A stretch of 37,168 bases of DNA from GCA-2687515 sp002687515 (GTDB lineage Bacteria > Pseudomonadota > Alphaproteobacteria > Rhodospirillales > UBA2165): NCBI GenBank assembly GCA_030745835.1, contig JASLNU010000119.1:1-37168 (forward strand), written 5' to 3'. The stretch's first letter is position 1. Each line of letters begins with the position of its first letter. The notes beneath the pieces are model-generated. The model saw nothing but the letters and a program-made list of their open reading frames with translations, ran no database searches and had not been told where the DNA came from. Below are positions 8,501-16,492 of this stretch, piece after piece. The position numbers were made by a program, and so were the translations under genes.

Positions 8501-9113
8501 CGATCTTTCAGTGATGAGCATTTCCAAGGATATTTTCTTCAAGCTGATATCCGAGGATCAGAATGTGAGTGCCCAATTGACGCGCTCGGTCGCCGACCGG
8601 CTCGAGCGCACGACGCGTGATCTCAGCGATGCGACAACGGTGCGTGACGTGGTTACGAACCTGCCCGATGGGCGGCTGTTCGCCGACCGCATGCGCTATA
8701 TCATCGCCCGTAAAAAGCGCTTCGAAGACGGCGCCGGACTTCTACTGTTCAATGTCGAAAAGAACTTTGGTCTTGACGGCCTTCTGTCCGTGGAAGATCA
8801 CAATTCCCTCTTTCGGACGATTGCTGATCGAATTGTCGCATGCGCGCGCGATACCGATATGGCGGCCCGCGTCGACAATGCCAGTTTTGCCATCATCGTT
8901 GCCCCCATCCCCGATGACGACAGCCCTAAACTTCTTGCACAAAGAATAACAAACTCGCTTGTGACGCCGATCGAGGTGGGAGAACACAAGGTTCAATGCC
9001 AAGCGGACTGCGAGTTTATTTACCGGCCGTTGGAGGAAGGTGATCCCGAAGATCAGCTAGCCGACCTGATTTCCGGCGGAGGCCAGCAGCTGTCGCTGAA
9101 AGGAACCGCGTAA
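5553..9113 (+). CDS. ABC exporter-like protein with degenerate ATPase, cyclic-nucleotide-binding and degenerate GGDEF-like domains
   Basis: Inner-membrane protein of 1186 residues. Residues 1-325 resemble an ABC exporter transmembrane domain with hydrophobic segments near 20-40, 67-90, 153-180 and 263-300. Residues 350-860 are an ABC nucleotide-binding region with altered motifs: P-loop GPGGSGKG (386-393, Ser/Thr replaced by Gly), Q-loop YTDQNP (434), signature LSPAQ (787-791), Walker B IVNEA (Asp replaced by Asn811), and no switch histidine in LLPSATEV (840-847). About 330 residues separate Q-loop and signature, far more than the usual spacing. Residues 895-1015 form a cNMP-binding domain with a preserved phosphate cassette (FGELALL then PRTATIR). 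Residues 1035-1155 look like GGDEF, but DNASF replaces the signature. It likely acts in glycan export or its control, as a sensor or partner rather than a normal pump. Confidence 0.85.
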   Translation: MEKGIFQFVLRYSKKEQIYLLVMALASLPFYFFSLDLPKQIVDNAIKGKEKGITFPFNYYGLELEQVPFLLVLCFLFLLLVFINGGIKYFINVYRGAAGERMLRRLRYQLLQRIMRFPLPQFRKTSQGEVVSMVTLETEPLGGFFGDALSLPSYQGGLLLTLMVFMFVQDWKLGLAAIALYPIQGWLIPKFQRKVNALGKERVQAVRRLSERIGESVTGAGEIHANDTSQYELADFSDRLGKIYGIRFDIYKKKFFIKFLNNFLALMTPFFFYSIGGYLVIRGDMTVGSLIAVLGAYKDVSAPWKMLLTYYQRLEDARIKYGQLIEKFEISDLLDENKITADVEDDEPLTGQLTAANISYVEDDGLRVIDSTSMVIQLPSHFALLGPGGSGKGEFAQMTARLLNPSAGKITINDKDIAELPEAVTGRRISYTDQNPYIFGGTIQDNLLYGLKHRPLHDADYDEDGAAERENALKEAEESGNSIFDFNADWVDYSKSGADSSDDVTARAVHYLDAVGMEEDVYQIGLRRTIDPNQRAELAAAILQARGILRARLEEQKIADFVESFDKDKFNTNAAVAENILFGTPVGAQFEIDNLGENEYVLGVLENVGLTDEFLDKGQRLAEIMVDLFKGLPADHEFWERFSFIGSDDLPDFESILARISQGGLDVIADEDRSRLLALPFKLIPARHHIGLVEEDFQDRLLEARREFESGLSDELRQSVEFFDAEGYNAAASIQDNILFGKLASERAQSAERVGVVLAEVVGEVNLRNEIISLGLAYDVGIGGSRLSPAQRQKVALARSLIKQPDLMIVNEAMSSLDAESQAAITKRLREEQAGRSLMLLPSATEVDDDFDQVFNMASGKIAGGDGAEAVPDEARDADDAEGGFGEEIDVLASIPMFASLDRSRLKLLSFASERFSFDTGDEVFHQGDIGDAAFVIIDGEADVVLETNGGPKTLVTMGRNDIFGELALLCDAPRTATIRAATDLSVMSISKDIFFKLISEDQNVSAQLTRSVADRLERTTRDLSDATTVRDVVTNLPDGRLFADRMRYIIARKKRFEDGAGLLLFNVEKNFGLDGLLSVEDHNSLFRTIADRIVACARDTDMAARVDNASFAIIVAPIPDDDSPKLLAQRITNSLVTPIEVGEHKVQCQADCEFIYRPLEEGDPEDQLADLISGGGQQLSLKGTA

Positions 9114-9140
9114 ACAGTCCCTACATAAGCCCCCACCATT

Positions 9141-9641
9141 ATGACTGCCCAATACGGATATGCGTTCGGCGACCTTGGCGGCGATTATTTTCGCGCGATT
9201 GTTGGACTTTTTCTATGTGCCTTACCATTTGTGTATGTGCGGCCCGTAACCGTCGTGGCTGTCATAATTATATTGGTCGGTGCGATGTTCTTGGCATTCC
9301 TGATTCAAACACTGGCAAGGCATATGACAAAGATCATCGTGGATGGAGATGGGATAAGCTTGGTGACGATATTTGAACGAAGGCTGCAATGGAACGCGGT
9401 CGAGGAGTTTTCGCTGGCCTATTTCTCTACCTGGCGAAGCGGCGGCAAGGGTTGGATGCAGCTCAAATTGAGGGGTGCCGGCAAAACCATGCGCATCGTC
9501 TCCAAACTTGATGGCTTTAGCGAGATCGTAGGCTCGGCGGCCCGGGCGGTCTCGAGAAATGGTCTTGCCTTTAACGAGGCAACCATCCAGAACTTGCACG
9601 CGCTCGGCGTTGGCGTTCCTGGGGAGCATGCGGCGACATGA
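9141..9641 (+). CDS. small membrane protein with a possible PH-like cytoplasmic tail
   Basis: Unrecognised 166-residue protein. Two adjacent hydrophobic segments (about residues 17-34 and 36-60) form a helical hairpin. They are followed by a beta-rich tail of about 100 residues (TKIIVDGDGISLVTIFERR, WNAVEEFSLAYFSTWRSGG, MQLKLRGAGKTMRIVS) whose alternating strand pattern and closing helix resemble bacterial PH domains of small membrane proteins. That resemblance is by eye only. It starts 27 bases after the degenerate ABC gene, and its stop overlaps the ATG of the fused peptide-transporter ATPase (ATGA at 9638-9641), which suggests coupled translation with the transporter. Function unknown; it could be an accessory of either neighbour. 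Confidence 0.7.
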   Translation: MTAQYGYAFGDLGGDYFRAIVGLFLCALPFVYVRPVTVVAVIIILVGAMFLAFLIQTLARHMTKIIVDGDGISLVTIFERRLQWNAVEEFSLAYFSTWRSGGKGWMQLKLRGAGKTMRIVSKLDGFSEIVGSAARAVSRNGLAFNEATIQNLHALGVGVPGEHAAT

Positions 9642-11551
9642 CCGATCTGTTAAAAGTCGAGGATCTTGCCGTCGAATTCCGCGTTCAAGCGGGTACGGTG
9701 GTGGCGGTTGATGGTGTTTCATTCCGGGTCAGGCCGGCATCGACCGTGGCTATCGTCGGCGAATCCGGTTCTGGAAAATCGACCATTGCCCAAGCCATCA
9801 TGGGTATTCTGCCAAATGTGGCCGAAGTTACGCGCGGGCGCATTATGTTCAGGGATCCGCAACCCAAAGTTTCGGGACACGATGGGAAGATGATGGATCC
9901 GGTTGTCGATATCGCCGCCCTGAAACCGGACAGCCGGCAAATGCAGAACTTGCGCGGCGGACGCATGTCGATGATATTTCAGGAACCCATGACCTCGCTG
10001 TCGCCGCTACACACCATCGGTGATCAGATCAGCGAAGCCATGCTGTTGCATACAGATGTCACAAGAAAAATCGCCATGGAAGCGGTCGAGGAGATTCTCG
10101 GTACCGTGGGTTTTCCGGACCCGGGGAAAGGCGTCGACAATTATCCGTTCGAACTGTCCGGCGGCTTGCGTCAACGGGCGATGATCGCGATGGCGTTGGT
10201 GTGCCGGCCGGCGCTGCTGATCGCGGACGAGCCGACCACCGCGCTCGATGTCACAATACAAGCGCAAATCTTGAAGCTGATCGCGGATTTGCAGGCCGAT
10301 TTACAGATGGCGATGCTAATTATCACCCACGATCTTGGCGTCGTGGCGAATGTCGCCGAAGAAGTGGTGGTGATGTATAACGGCCGGGTGATGGAAGCCG
10401 GAACCATCGACGATATCTTCCGCGATCCTTCCCATCCGTATCTGAAATCGCTTTTGCGCGCGGTGCCCAATTTCGAATTGGCGCCGGGCGAGCGGTTGAA
10501 GCCGATCCGCGAGATCCAGTTGACCACTGGCCATTTGATGGCGCCCAAGGAAATTGCGCCCGGCGAGGCTGGTGAAGACGGTCCGTTATTAAGCGTGCAA
10601 AACCTGACCAAGGAATTTTCGCGACGCAAGACCACGCTTTTCGGCGGGCGCGGAAACCGGTTCAAGGCGGTCGACAATGTCAGTTTCGATATCAAGCGTG
10701 GTGAAACGCTCGGGCTGGTTGGCGAGAGCGGCTGCGGAAAAACGACGCTGAGCAAGATAATCATGCGCGCGCTTGATCCCGACGAGGGCAAGATCCTGTT
10801 CAGGGATAATGGCAAAGTGGTCGATCTGACCGCGATCACGGGCCGCGCACTGATCCCCTACCGCACCAAATACCAATATGTATTCCAGGATCCGTTCGGC
10901 GCGCTCAACCCGCGCATGACGGTCTACGATATCGTTGGCGAGCCCTTGGTCATCCACAATATCGGTGATCAGGAATACCGCATGGAAATGGTCAAGGAAT
11001 TGATGAATTTGGTCGGCCTCGATCCAAGATTCCTGAACCGATATCCGCACAGCTTTTCGGGCGGGCAGCGGCAACGGATCAGCATCGCGCGCGCGCTGGC
11101 GCTGAAGCCGGAACTGTTGCTGTGCGACGAGCCGGTATCCGCCTTGGATGTGTCGGTGCAGGCGCAGATATTGAATTTATTGAAGGATTTGCAGTCCGAG
11201 CTCGGCCTCACCTATCTGTTTGTGTCCCACAACCTGGCGGTGGTCAATTATGTCGCCGACCGTATTGCGGTCATGTGCGCCGGCAAGCTGGTCGAGGTGG
11301 CGCCGCGCGAAGTGTTGTTCCATAATCCCGTGCATCCCTATACCAAGGCGTTGTTGAGCGCCGTACCGTTCCCCGATCCGGACCGCAAACTCGATCTTAC
11401 CGCCCTGATGGAAGGCAAGGCATCGGAACCGGCCGAATGGCCACACCCTTTCACCGTAACCGACGGCGGCAACGCGACCTTGACCAAGATCGCCGCCGAC
11501 CACTTTGTCCGCATCGATGGTGACGGATCGGCGCTGCGGGAGGCATCATGA
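9638..11551 (+). CDS. fused double-ATPase subunit of an oligopeptide ABC importer (YejF/DppDF-like)
   Basis: ATP-hydrolysing subunit with both nucleotide-binding domains in one 637-residue chain, the arrangement of YejF/GsiA-type proteins. The first domain has Walker A GESGSGKST (41-49), signature LSGGLRQRAM, Walker B LLIADEPTTALD and switch histidine ITHDLGVV. The second has Walker A GESGCGKTT near residue 361, signature FSGGQRQRIS, LLLCDEPVSALD and VSHNLAVV. All catalytic motifs are intact, unlike the degenerate ABC protein upstream. Each domain ends in the oligopeptide-type C-terminal extension (HPYLKSLLRAVP and HPYTKALLSAVP). It overlaps the preceding gene and the following binding-protein gene by four bases each. 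It should power import of peptides or peptide-like compounds through the two permeases downstream. Confidence 0.93.
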   Translation: MTDLLKVEDLAVEFRVQAGTVVAVDGVSFRVRPASTVAIVGESGSGKSTIAQAIMGILPNVAEVTRGRIMFRDPQPKVSGHDGKMMDPVVDIAALKPDSRQMQNLRGGRMSMIFQEPMTSLSPLHTIGDQISEAMLLHTDVTRKIAMEAVEEILGTVGFPDPGKGVDNYPFELSGGLRQRAMIAMALVCRPALLIADEPTTALDVTIQAQILKLIADLQADLQMAMLIITHDLGVVANVAEEVVVMYNGRVMEAGTIDDIFRDPSHPYLKSLLRAVPNFELAPGERLKPIREIQLTTGHLMAPKEIAPGEAGEDGPLLSVQNLTKEFSRRKTTLFGGRGNRFKAVDNVSFDIKRGETLGLVGESGCGKTTLSKIIMRALDPDEGKILFRDNGKVVDLTAITGRALIPYRTKYQYVFQDPFGALNPRMTVYDIVGEPLVIHNIGDQEYRMEMVKELMNLVGLDPRFLNRYPHSFSGGQRQRISIARALALKPELLLCDEPVSALDVSVQAQILNLLKDLQSELGLTYLFVSHNLAVVNYVADRIAVMCAGKLVEVAPREVLFHNPVHPYTKALLSAVPFPDPDRKLDLTALMEGKASEPAEWPHPFTVTDGGNATLTKIAADHFVRIDGDGSALREAS

Positions 11552-13479
11552 CCGACCACAAGATATTCGTTCTCGCCTCCCTGGCGGCGAGTTTGCTTTA
11601 CGGCGCGGATGCCGCCGCCCAGGTACAACCCAGCAATCTGATCGAGACGCCGTCGCTTCGAAAGGCGGTTGCGGCCGGCAAACTGCCACCGGTGCACCAG
11701 CGCCTGCCGCAGGAACCGGACGTCGCCGTTTTCGACGGCAAGAAACTGAAGAACGGCCGGCATGGCGGTTCCCTGACATTGCTGATGGGCCGCAAGAAAG
11801 ATATCCGGCAGATGGTTGTTTACGGCTATGCCCGGCTTGTCGGCTATGACACCAACTTCAATCTTGTTCCCGACATACTGAGAAAGGTTGAGGAGAAAGA
11901 GGGCCGGATTTTTACCTTCCATTTGCGCAAGGGTCATCGCTGGTCCGACGGCCAGCCCTTCACGACCGAAGATTTCCGTTATTATTTCGAGGAATCGGCG
12001 ACCAACAAAGCCGTCAAGAACATGTCCCTGCCGGTCGATATGCTAGTCGACGGAAAGCTCCCGATATTCGAGGTGATCGACAAATACACGGTGCGCTACA
12101 CCTGGCATAAACCGAACCCGTTTTTTTTGCCCCGCTTGGCCGGCGCGCGGCCGATGTACATCTATCAACCGGCCCATTACATGAAGAATTTCAACGCCAA
12201 ATATACCGATATGGCGAAGCTCAAGGCATTGGTCAAAAAGCGTAAGCAGCGCAATTGGGTGGCGCTGCATTACGTGCTCGGCCAGCAATACAAGAACAAC
12301 AATCCGAAACTGCCCTCGCTGCAACCCTGGATATTAAAGACCAAGCCGCCGTCGAAAAAGTTTCGTTTCGCGCGCAATCCCTATTTCCACCGGGTCGATG
12401 CCAACGGCCGCCAGCTTCCCTATATCGACGAGGTGAAGCTAAACATCACCAGCAGCAAACTGATTCCCATCAAATCCGGTTCGGGCGAAACCGATTTGCA
12501 GTCGCGCGGCCTGAACTTCAACAACTACACCGTCCTCAAGCAATCGGAAAAACAGTTCGATTATATGACGCGCTTGTGGCGGACGGCGAAAGGTTCACGC
12601 TGGGCGCTGTTCCCGAACTTGAACGTCAACAATCCGGTTCAGCGGCGGCTGTTCCGTGACGCGCGCTTCCGCCGGGCGCTGTCCATGGGCATCGACCGTC
12701 ATGAAATCAATCAGGTCATTTATTACGGCCTGGCGCGTGAAACCGGGAACACGGTGCTTCCCGAAAGCCCCCTGTATGATGCGAAATTTGCCAAGCGGTG
12801 GACCGAGTTTAATGTGGAACGGGCAAACCGGTTGCTGGACGAACTGGGCCTAGTGAAGCGCACTTCGCAGGGCACGCGCCTGATGGCGGACGGCAAGCCA
12901 CTGGAATTGACCGTGGTGTTCTCGACAGAGGAATCTGAGCCTCCGGATCTATTGGAATTGATCCGCGATTCATGGCGTCGGATCGGCATCAAGGTGTTTT
13001 CAAAGCCACTCAACCGCGAAGTGATGCGCACCCGCATCTTCAGCGGCTTCGTGCAGATGGCGTTATGGTTCGGTCTGGAAAATGGCGTTCCCAGTGACAG
13101 TTTCACGCCGAAGGAACTGGCGCCAACCTCTCAGCAACAGCTGCAATGGCCGAAATGGGGCCAGTGGCACGAGACCCGGGGCAAGGCGGGCGAGCCTATC
13201 GACATGAAATTGCCCAAGGAACTGTTCCGCTTGAATGACGATTGGCGCAACGCCCGCTCGCCCGAGGAGCGCAAGAGGATCTGGCGGCGGATGCTCGATA
13301 TCTATTCCGATCAGGCCTATTCCATCGGCCTGATCGCCAGCGTTCCACAGGTTATCGTGGTTCGCAAATCATTGCGCAATGTACCTGAGAAGGCGATTTA
13401 CAACTGGGATCCGGGCGCCCATTTCGGCGTCTACCGGCCCGATACCTTTTGGATTGAACCTAAGAAAAACCAAAGCTGA
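11548..13479 (+). CDS. periplasmic peptide-binding protein (SBP family 5)
   Basis: Extracytoplasmic solute-binding protein of the oligopeptide/nickel family, 643 residues, at the upper end of family length and similar in size to YejA. The N-terminus is a signal peptide: short charged start, hydrophobic VLASLAASLL, and a probable cleavage after GADAAA. Family hallmarks include FTFHLRKGHRWSDGQPFTTEDF near residues 125-145, the ligand-domain FRRALSMGIDRHEINQVIYY segment and ERANRLLDELG. ATG at 11548 overlaps the stop of the ATPase gene. It would capture the ligand in the periplasm and deliver it to the permeases at 13519 and 14514. The true ligand is not evident; a Yej-like role in short or modified peptide uptake is plausible. 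Confidence 0.92.
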   Translation: MTDHKIFVLASLAASLLYGADAAAQVQPSNLIETPSLRKAVAAGKLPPVHQRLPQEPDVAVFDGKKLKNGRHGGSLTLLMGRKKDIRQMVVYGYARLVGYDTNFNLVPDILRKVEEKEGRIFTFHLRKGHRWSDGQPFTTEDFRYYFEESATNKAVKNMSLPVDMLVDGKLPIFEVIDKYTVRYTWHKPNPFFLPRLAGARPMYIYQPAHYMKNFNAKYTDMAKLKALVKKRKQRNWVALHYVLGQQYKNNNPKLPSLQPWILKTKPPSKKFRFARNPYFHRVDANGRQLPYIDEVKLNITSSKLIPIKSGSGETDLQSRGLNFNNYTVLKQSEKQFDYMTRLWRTAKGSRWALFPNLNVNNPVQRRLFRDARFRRALSMGIDRHEINQVIYYGLARETGNTVLPESPLYDAKFAKRWTEFNVERANRLLDELGLVKRTSQGTRLMADGKPLELTVVFSTEESEPPDLLELIRDSWRRIGIKVFSKPLNREVMRTRIFSGFVQMALWFGLENGVPSDSFTPKELAPTSQQQLQWPKWGQWHETRGKAGEPIDMKLPKELFRLNDDWRNARSPEERKRIWRRMLDIYSDQAYSIGLIASVPQVIVVRKSLRNVPEKAIYNWDPGAHFGVYRPDTFWIEPKKNQS

Positions 13480-13518
13480 CCCGAACCCCGTAGAATAACC
13501 CGCATAAAGAACCCCCAA

Positions 13519-14517
13519 ATGGTTGAATTTCTCGCCCGGCGTATTTTTGTAATGATCCTGACCTTGATTGTGGTCAGCGCGCTGGTATTCGTCATCATCC
13601 AACTGCCGCCGGGTGACTACCTGACCAGCTACATCGCCGAACTTCAGTCCCAGGGAGAAAGTGCCGATCCCCAGAAAATCGAATTCCTGAAACAGGAATA
13701 TCATTTGGACAAACCCATGTGGCAGCAATACCTCATCTGGGTCAGCGGTATTGTCCAGGGTGATTTTGGCCGTTCCATCGAACATAATCTGCCGGTGTCC
13801 GAGGTGATCGGCGATGTCTTCGTGAACTCCCTGATCCTGAATTTTTCGATCATCGTTTTCATCTATGTCGTTGCCTTTCCCATCGGTGTCTATTCGGCGA
13901 CCCATCAGTACAGTTGGGGGGATTACGGCTTGACCTTTGTCGGCTTTATCGGCTTGGCGACGCCAAATTTCCTGTTGGCGCTGATCCTGATGTTCCTGGC
14001 CAAGAAATTCTTCGGCACCAGTATTGGCGGGCTGATGGACCCGGTTTTTGAAAACCAGGCCATGTCCATCGGCAAGGCGCTGTCGATCCTGGAACACCTG
14101 GTGGTTCCAGTGGTCGTTATCGGCACCGCTGGAACGGCTGGTATGATCAGGCGCCTGCGCGCCAATCTCTTGGACGAATTGCACAAGCAATATGTCATAA
14201 CCGCGCGCGCCAAGGGCCTGCCACGCGGCCGTCTGTTGCTCAAATATCCGCTGCGCATGGCCCTCAATCCGTTCATTGCGGATATCGGCAATCTGTTGCC
14301 GCAGGTAATTTCCGGATCGGTCATCGTCGCTGTCATTTTGGATTTGCCGACCACTGGCCCGATCCTTCTCGACGCGCTGCGCGCCCAGGATATGTTCCTG
14401 GCCGGCTCGTTCCTCCTGTTCGTGTCGCTGTTGACCGTGGTCGGGATGTTCATATCCGATCTTTTGCTGGCGGTTCTCGACCCGCGCATCCGGCTTGAAG
14501 GGGGAACCAACCGTTGA
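13519..14517 (+). CDS. oligopeptide ABC transporter permease (DppB/YejB-like)
   Basis: Inner-membrane permease of 332 residues. The first transmembrane helix (about residues 9-28) is followed by a periplasmic region containing YHLDKPMWQQYLIWVSGIVQ, the conserved N-terminal stretch of DppB/OppB-type permeases. Several hydrophobic helices follow, and the cytoplasmic EAA-type coupling loop lies in YVITARAKGLPRGRLLLKY. It starts 39 bases after the binding-protein gene and its stop overlaps the TTG start of the second permease (TTGA at 14514-14517). It forms one half of the heterodimeric channel with the downstream protein. Confidence 0.93.
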   Translation: MVEFLARRIFVMILTLIVVSALVFVIIQLPPGDYLTSYIAELQSQGESADPQKIEFLKQEYHLDKPMWQQYLIWVSGIVQGDFGRSIEHNLPVSEVIGDVFVNSLILNFSIIVFIYVVAFPIGVYSATHQYSWGDYGLTFVGFIGLATPNFLLALILMFLAKKFFGTSIGGLMDPVFENQAMSIGKALSILEHLVVPVVVIGTAGTAGMIRRLRANLLDELHKQYVITARAKGLPRGRLLLKYPLRMALNPFIADIGNLLPQVISGSVIVAVILDLPTTGPILLDALRAQDMFLAGSFLLFVSLLTVVGMFISDLLLAVLDPRIRLEGGTNR

Positions 14518-15668
14518 CCGACAAGCTGGCCCATTTCGTTACCCCCGAGCCCTTCGATCCGCTTGAGGTCGAGGCCCTGACGCCCGAGCAGGAACGCTTC
14601 TACCTGGCCTCCCAGTGGCGGATGATGTGGTGGCGTTTGAAGCGCCACAAACTTGCGGTTTATTCCGGCGTTATCCTGTTTATCCTTTATTTTTCGATTT
14701 TAATTACCGAGTTCCTGGCGCCCTACGCCCTGACGTCGCGCCACACGGACCATATTTTCGCGCCGCCGCAGAGCATCAATTTCTTCCACCAGGGTGAATT
14801 CGTCGGGCCGTTTGTTTATGGCCTCGAATACCGGCTTAACATGACCACATTGAAGCGCGAATATACGGTCAACAAGACACAGGTGCAGCCGCTGCGCTTC
14901 TTCTGCCGGGGCGATAAGTATGGCTTTTGGATGGGCTTTGGCAGCGATAGGCACTTCGCTTGCGCGGCCAACGGCGGCACCCTTTTCTGGCTCGGTACAG
15001 ACCGGTTGGGCCGCGACGTGTGGTCGCGTATCCTATATGGCACGCGCATATCCCTGACCGTCGGCTTGGTCGGCATCACTCTCAGCTTCATCCTCGGGCT
15101 TTCCATCGGCGGCGCCGCCGGCTATTTCGGCGGCTGGGTCGACAATCTGTCGCAGCGCGCCATCGAAGTGCTGCGCTCGTTACCGGAATTGCCGCTCTGG
15201 CTGGGGCTGTCGGCGGCGTTGCCGGTGACATGGTCGCCGGTTGCCATCTATTTCGGCATCACCCTGATATTGGCGCTTCTCGATTGGCCGGGCCTCGCCC
15301 GCGCCGTCCGCTCCAAGCTATTGGCGCTGCGCGAGGAAGATTTCTGCACCGCCGCCGCGCTCATGGGGGCGCCGCCCCGGCGTATCATCGCGCGCCATTT
15401 GCTGCCCAATTTCATGAGCCATTTGATCGCCTCGGCGACGCTTTCAATTCCGTCGATGATCCTGGCGGAAACGGCGCTCAGTTTCCTCGGCCTCGGCCTC
15501 AGGCCGCCGATCACAAGCTGGGGCGTACTGCTGGTGGAAGCCCAGAACCTGGAAGCCGTGGCCCTTTATCCGTGGCTTTTGCTGCCCGCGGTGCCGGTGA
15601 TCATCACCGTGCTGGCCTTCAATTTCTTCGGCGACGGCCTGCGCGACGCCGCCGATCCTTATAAATAG
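14514..15668 (+). CDS. oligopeptide ABC transporter permease (DppC/YejE-like)
   Basis: Second inner-membrane permease, 384 residues, starting at a TTG overlapping the upstream stop. An N-terminal cytoplasmic stretch with WWRLKRHKLAVYSGVILF leads into the first helix, as in OppC N-terminal domains. A roughly 100-residue periplasmic insert containing two cysteines (FFCRGDKYG and HFACAANGG) lies before the LGTDRLGRDVWSRILYGTR motif that is diagnostic of DppC/YejE permeases. The coupling loop is AALMGAPPRRIIARHLLPN, followed by AETALSFLGLGLRPP. It completes a four-component importer whose ATPase, binding protein and other permease are directly upstream. A run of seven Ts follows the stop, without a clear preceding hairpin. 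Confidence 0.93.
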   Translation: MTDKLAHFVTPEPFDPLEVEALTPEQERFYLASQWRMMWWRLKRHKLAVYSGVILFILYFSILITEFLAPYALTSRHTDHIFAPPQSINFFHQGEFVGPFVYGLEYRLNMTTLKREYTVNKTQVQPLRFFCRGDKYGFWMGFGSDRHFACAANGGTLFWLGTDRLGRDVWSRILYGTRISLTVGLVGITLSFILGLSIGGAAGYFGGWVDNLSQRAIEVLRSLPELPLWLGLSAALPVTWSPVAIYFGITLILALLDWPGLARAVRSKLLALREEDFCTAAALMGAPPRRIIARHLLPNFMSHLIASATLSIPSMILAETALSFLGLGLRPPITSWGVLLVEAQNLEAVALYPWLLLPAVPVIITVLAFNFFGDGLRDAADPYK

Positions 15669-15707
15669 GTTTTTTTCAGCGAGGGCCGCACATGCGGCAC
15701 CGGTCAA

Positions 15708-16433
15708 ATGACCTTCGAGCAAATTAGGCGCATCGTCGGCGAAACCCCATATATGGGAATCGATGAAGGCTGGGAACTTTATCGGTTCGTGACCGAAACC
15801 AGGCCGCAAGCCTGCCTCGAATTGGGTCACGCCCATGGTGTTTCCAGTGCCTATATCGCCGGCGCGCTGGATGAGGTCGGCGACGGCCGGCTGGATACGG
15901 TCGATCTTCTTGGCTCCGCCGGCCGCGAGCCCAATGTCGAAACCCTGCTGGCGGGAACGGGTCTCGAATCCCGAGTCGTGATTCACCGGGAAAAAAGCTC
16001 CTATACCTGGTTTTTGAAGAAAAAAATCGAAGAGCAAAGCGATAACGGCGTCTGCGTCCCCTGCTATGATTTCTGTTTCATCGACGGGCCGAAAAACTGG
16101 ACCATCGATGGGCTGGCCTTTTTCCTGGTCGATAAATTGTTGCGGCCGGGCGGCTGGATTTTATTCGACGATTATACCTGGTCCCACGGCAAGCACGCCG
16201 GGCGCGACTCCACGGATGGGATTTCGATCCGCGGCCTGAGCGAGCAGGAGATCAGCGAACCGCACATCGAAAAGATATTCAAGCTTCTGGTCATGCAGCA
16301 CGCCGACTATTCGAATTTCCTGTTGCAGGACGGATGGTGGGCCTGGGCGCAGAAAACGCCCGATGGGCATCGCGCGCTTGCCGAAGGCCACAAGGCGATG
16401 GACGGCAAAACCGGCCGGTTGAGGGATAGTTGA
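15708..16433 (+). CDS. class I SAM-dependent methyltransferase
   Basis: Predicted soluble methyltransferase, 241 residues. The SAM-binding motif I is CLELGHAHGVSSAY (residues about 36-49). Motif II-like acid is in LDTVDLLG, and a later YDFCFIDGPKNW plus RPGGWILFDDY form the Methyltransf_24-type second half with acidic metal or substrate residues. These features match small methyltransferases that act on sugars or secondary metabolites, but the substrate cannot be named. ATG at 15708 has no strong ribosome binding site; a short inverted repeat GCCGC/GCGGC at 15685-15698 lies just upstream. It follows the transporter operon by 39 bases on the same strand and may be read from it. Confidence 0.82.
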   Translation: MTFEQIRRIVGETPYMGIDEGWELYRFVTETRPQACLELGHAHGVSSAYIAGALDEVGDGRLDTVDLLGSAGREPNVETLLAGTGLESRVVIHREKSSYTWFLKKKIEEQSDNGVCVPCYDFCFIDGPKNWTIDGLAFFLVDKLLRPGGWILFDDYTWSHGKHAGRDSTDGISIRGLSEQEISEPHIEKIFKLLVMQHADYSNFLLQDGWWAWAQKTPDGHRALAEGHKAMDGKTGRLRDS

Positions 16434-16492
16434 TCCCGGTTAAGGTGATGGCGCGCATTGAAATATTACCGTGCGATTCCCATTTCTTATAG

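Noticed and set aside
5553..9113. Interpretation of the degenerate ABC gene as a pseudogene
   Set aside because: The frame is open over 3.5 kb, codon composition matches its neighbours and the cNMP-binding cassette is well kept, which favours a maintained protein.
15685..15698. GCCGC/GCGGC hairpin before the first methyltransferase gene as terminator
   Set aside because: The T-run precedes the hairpin instead of following it and the stem is only five base pairs; it is not a convincing terminator.
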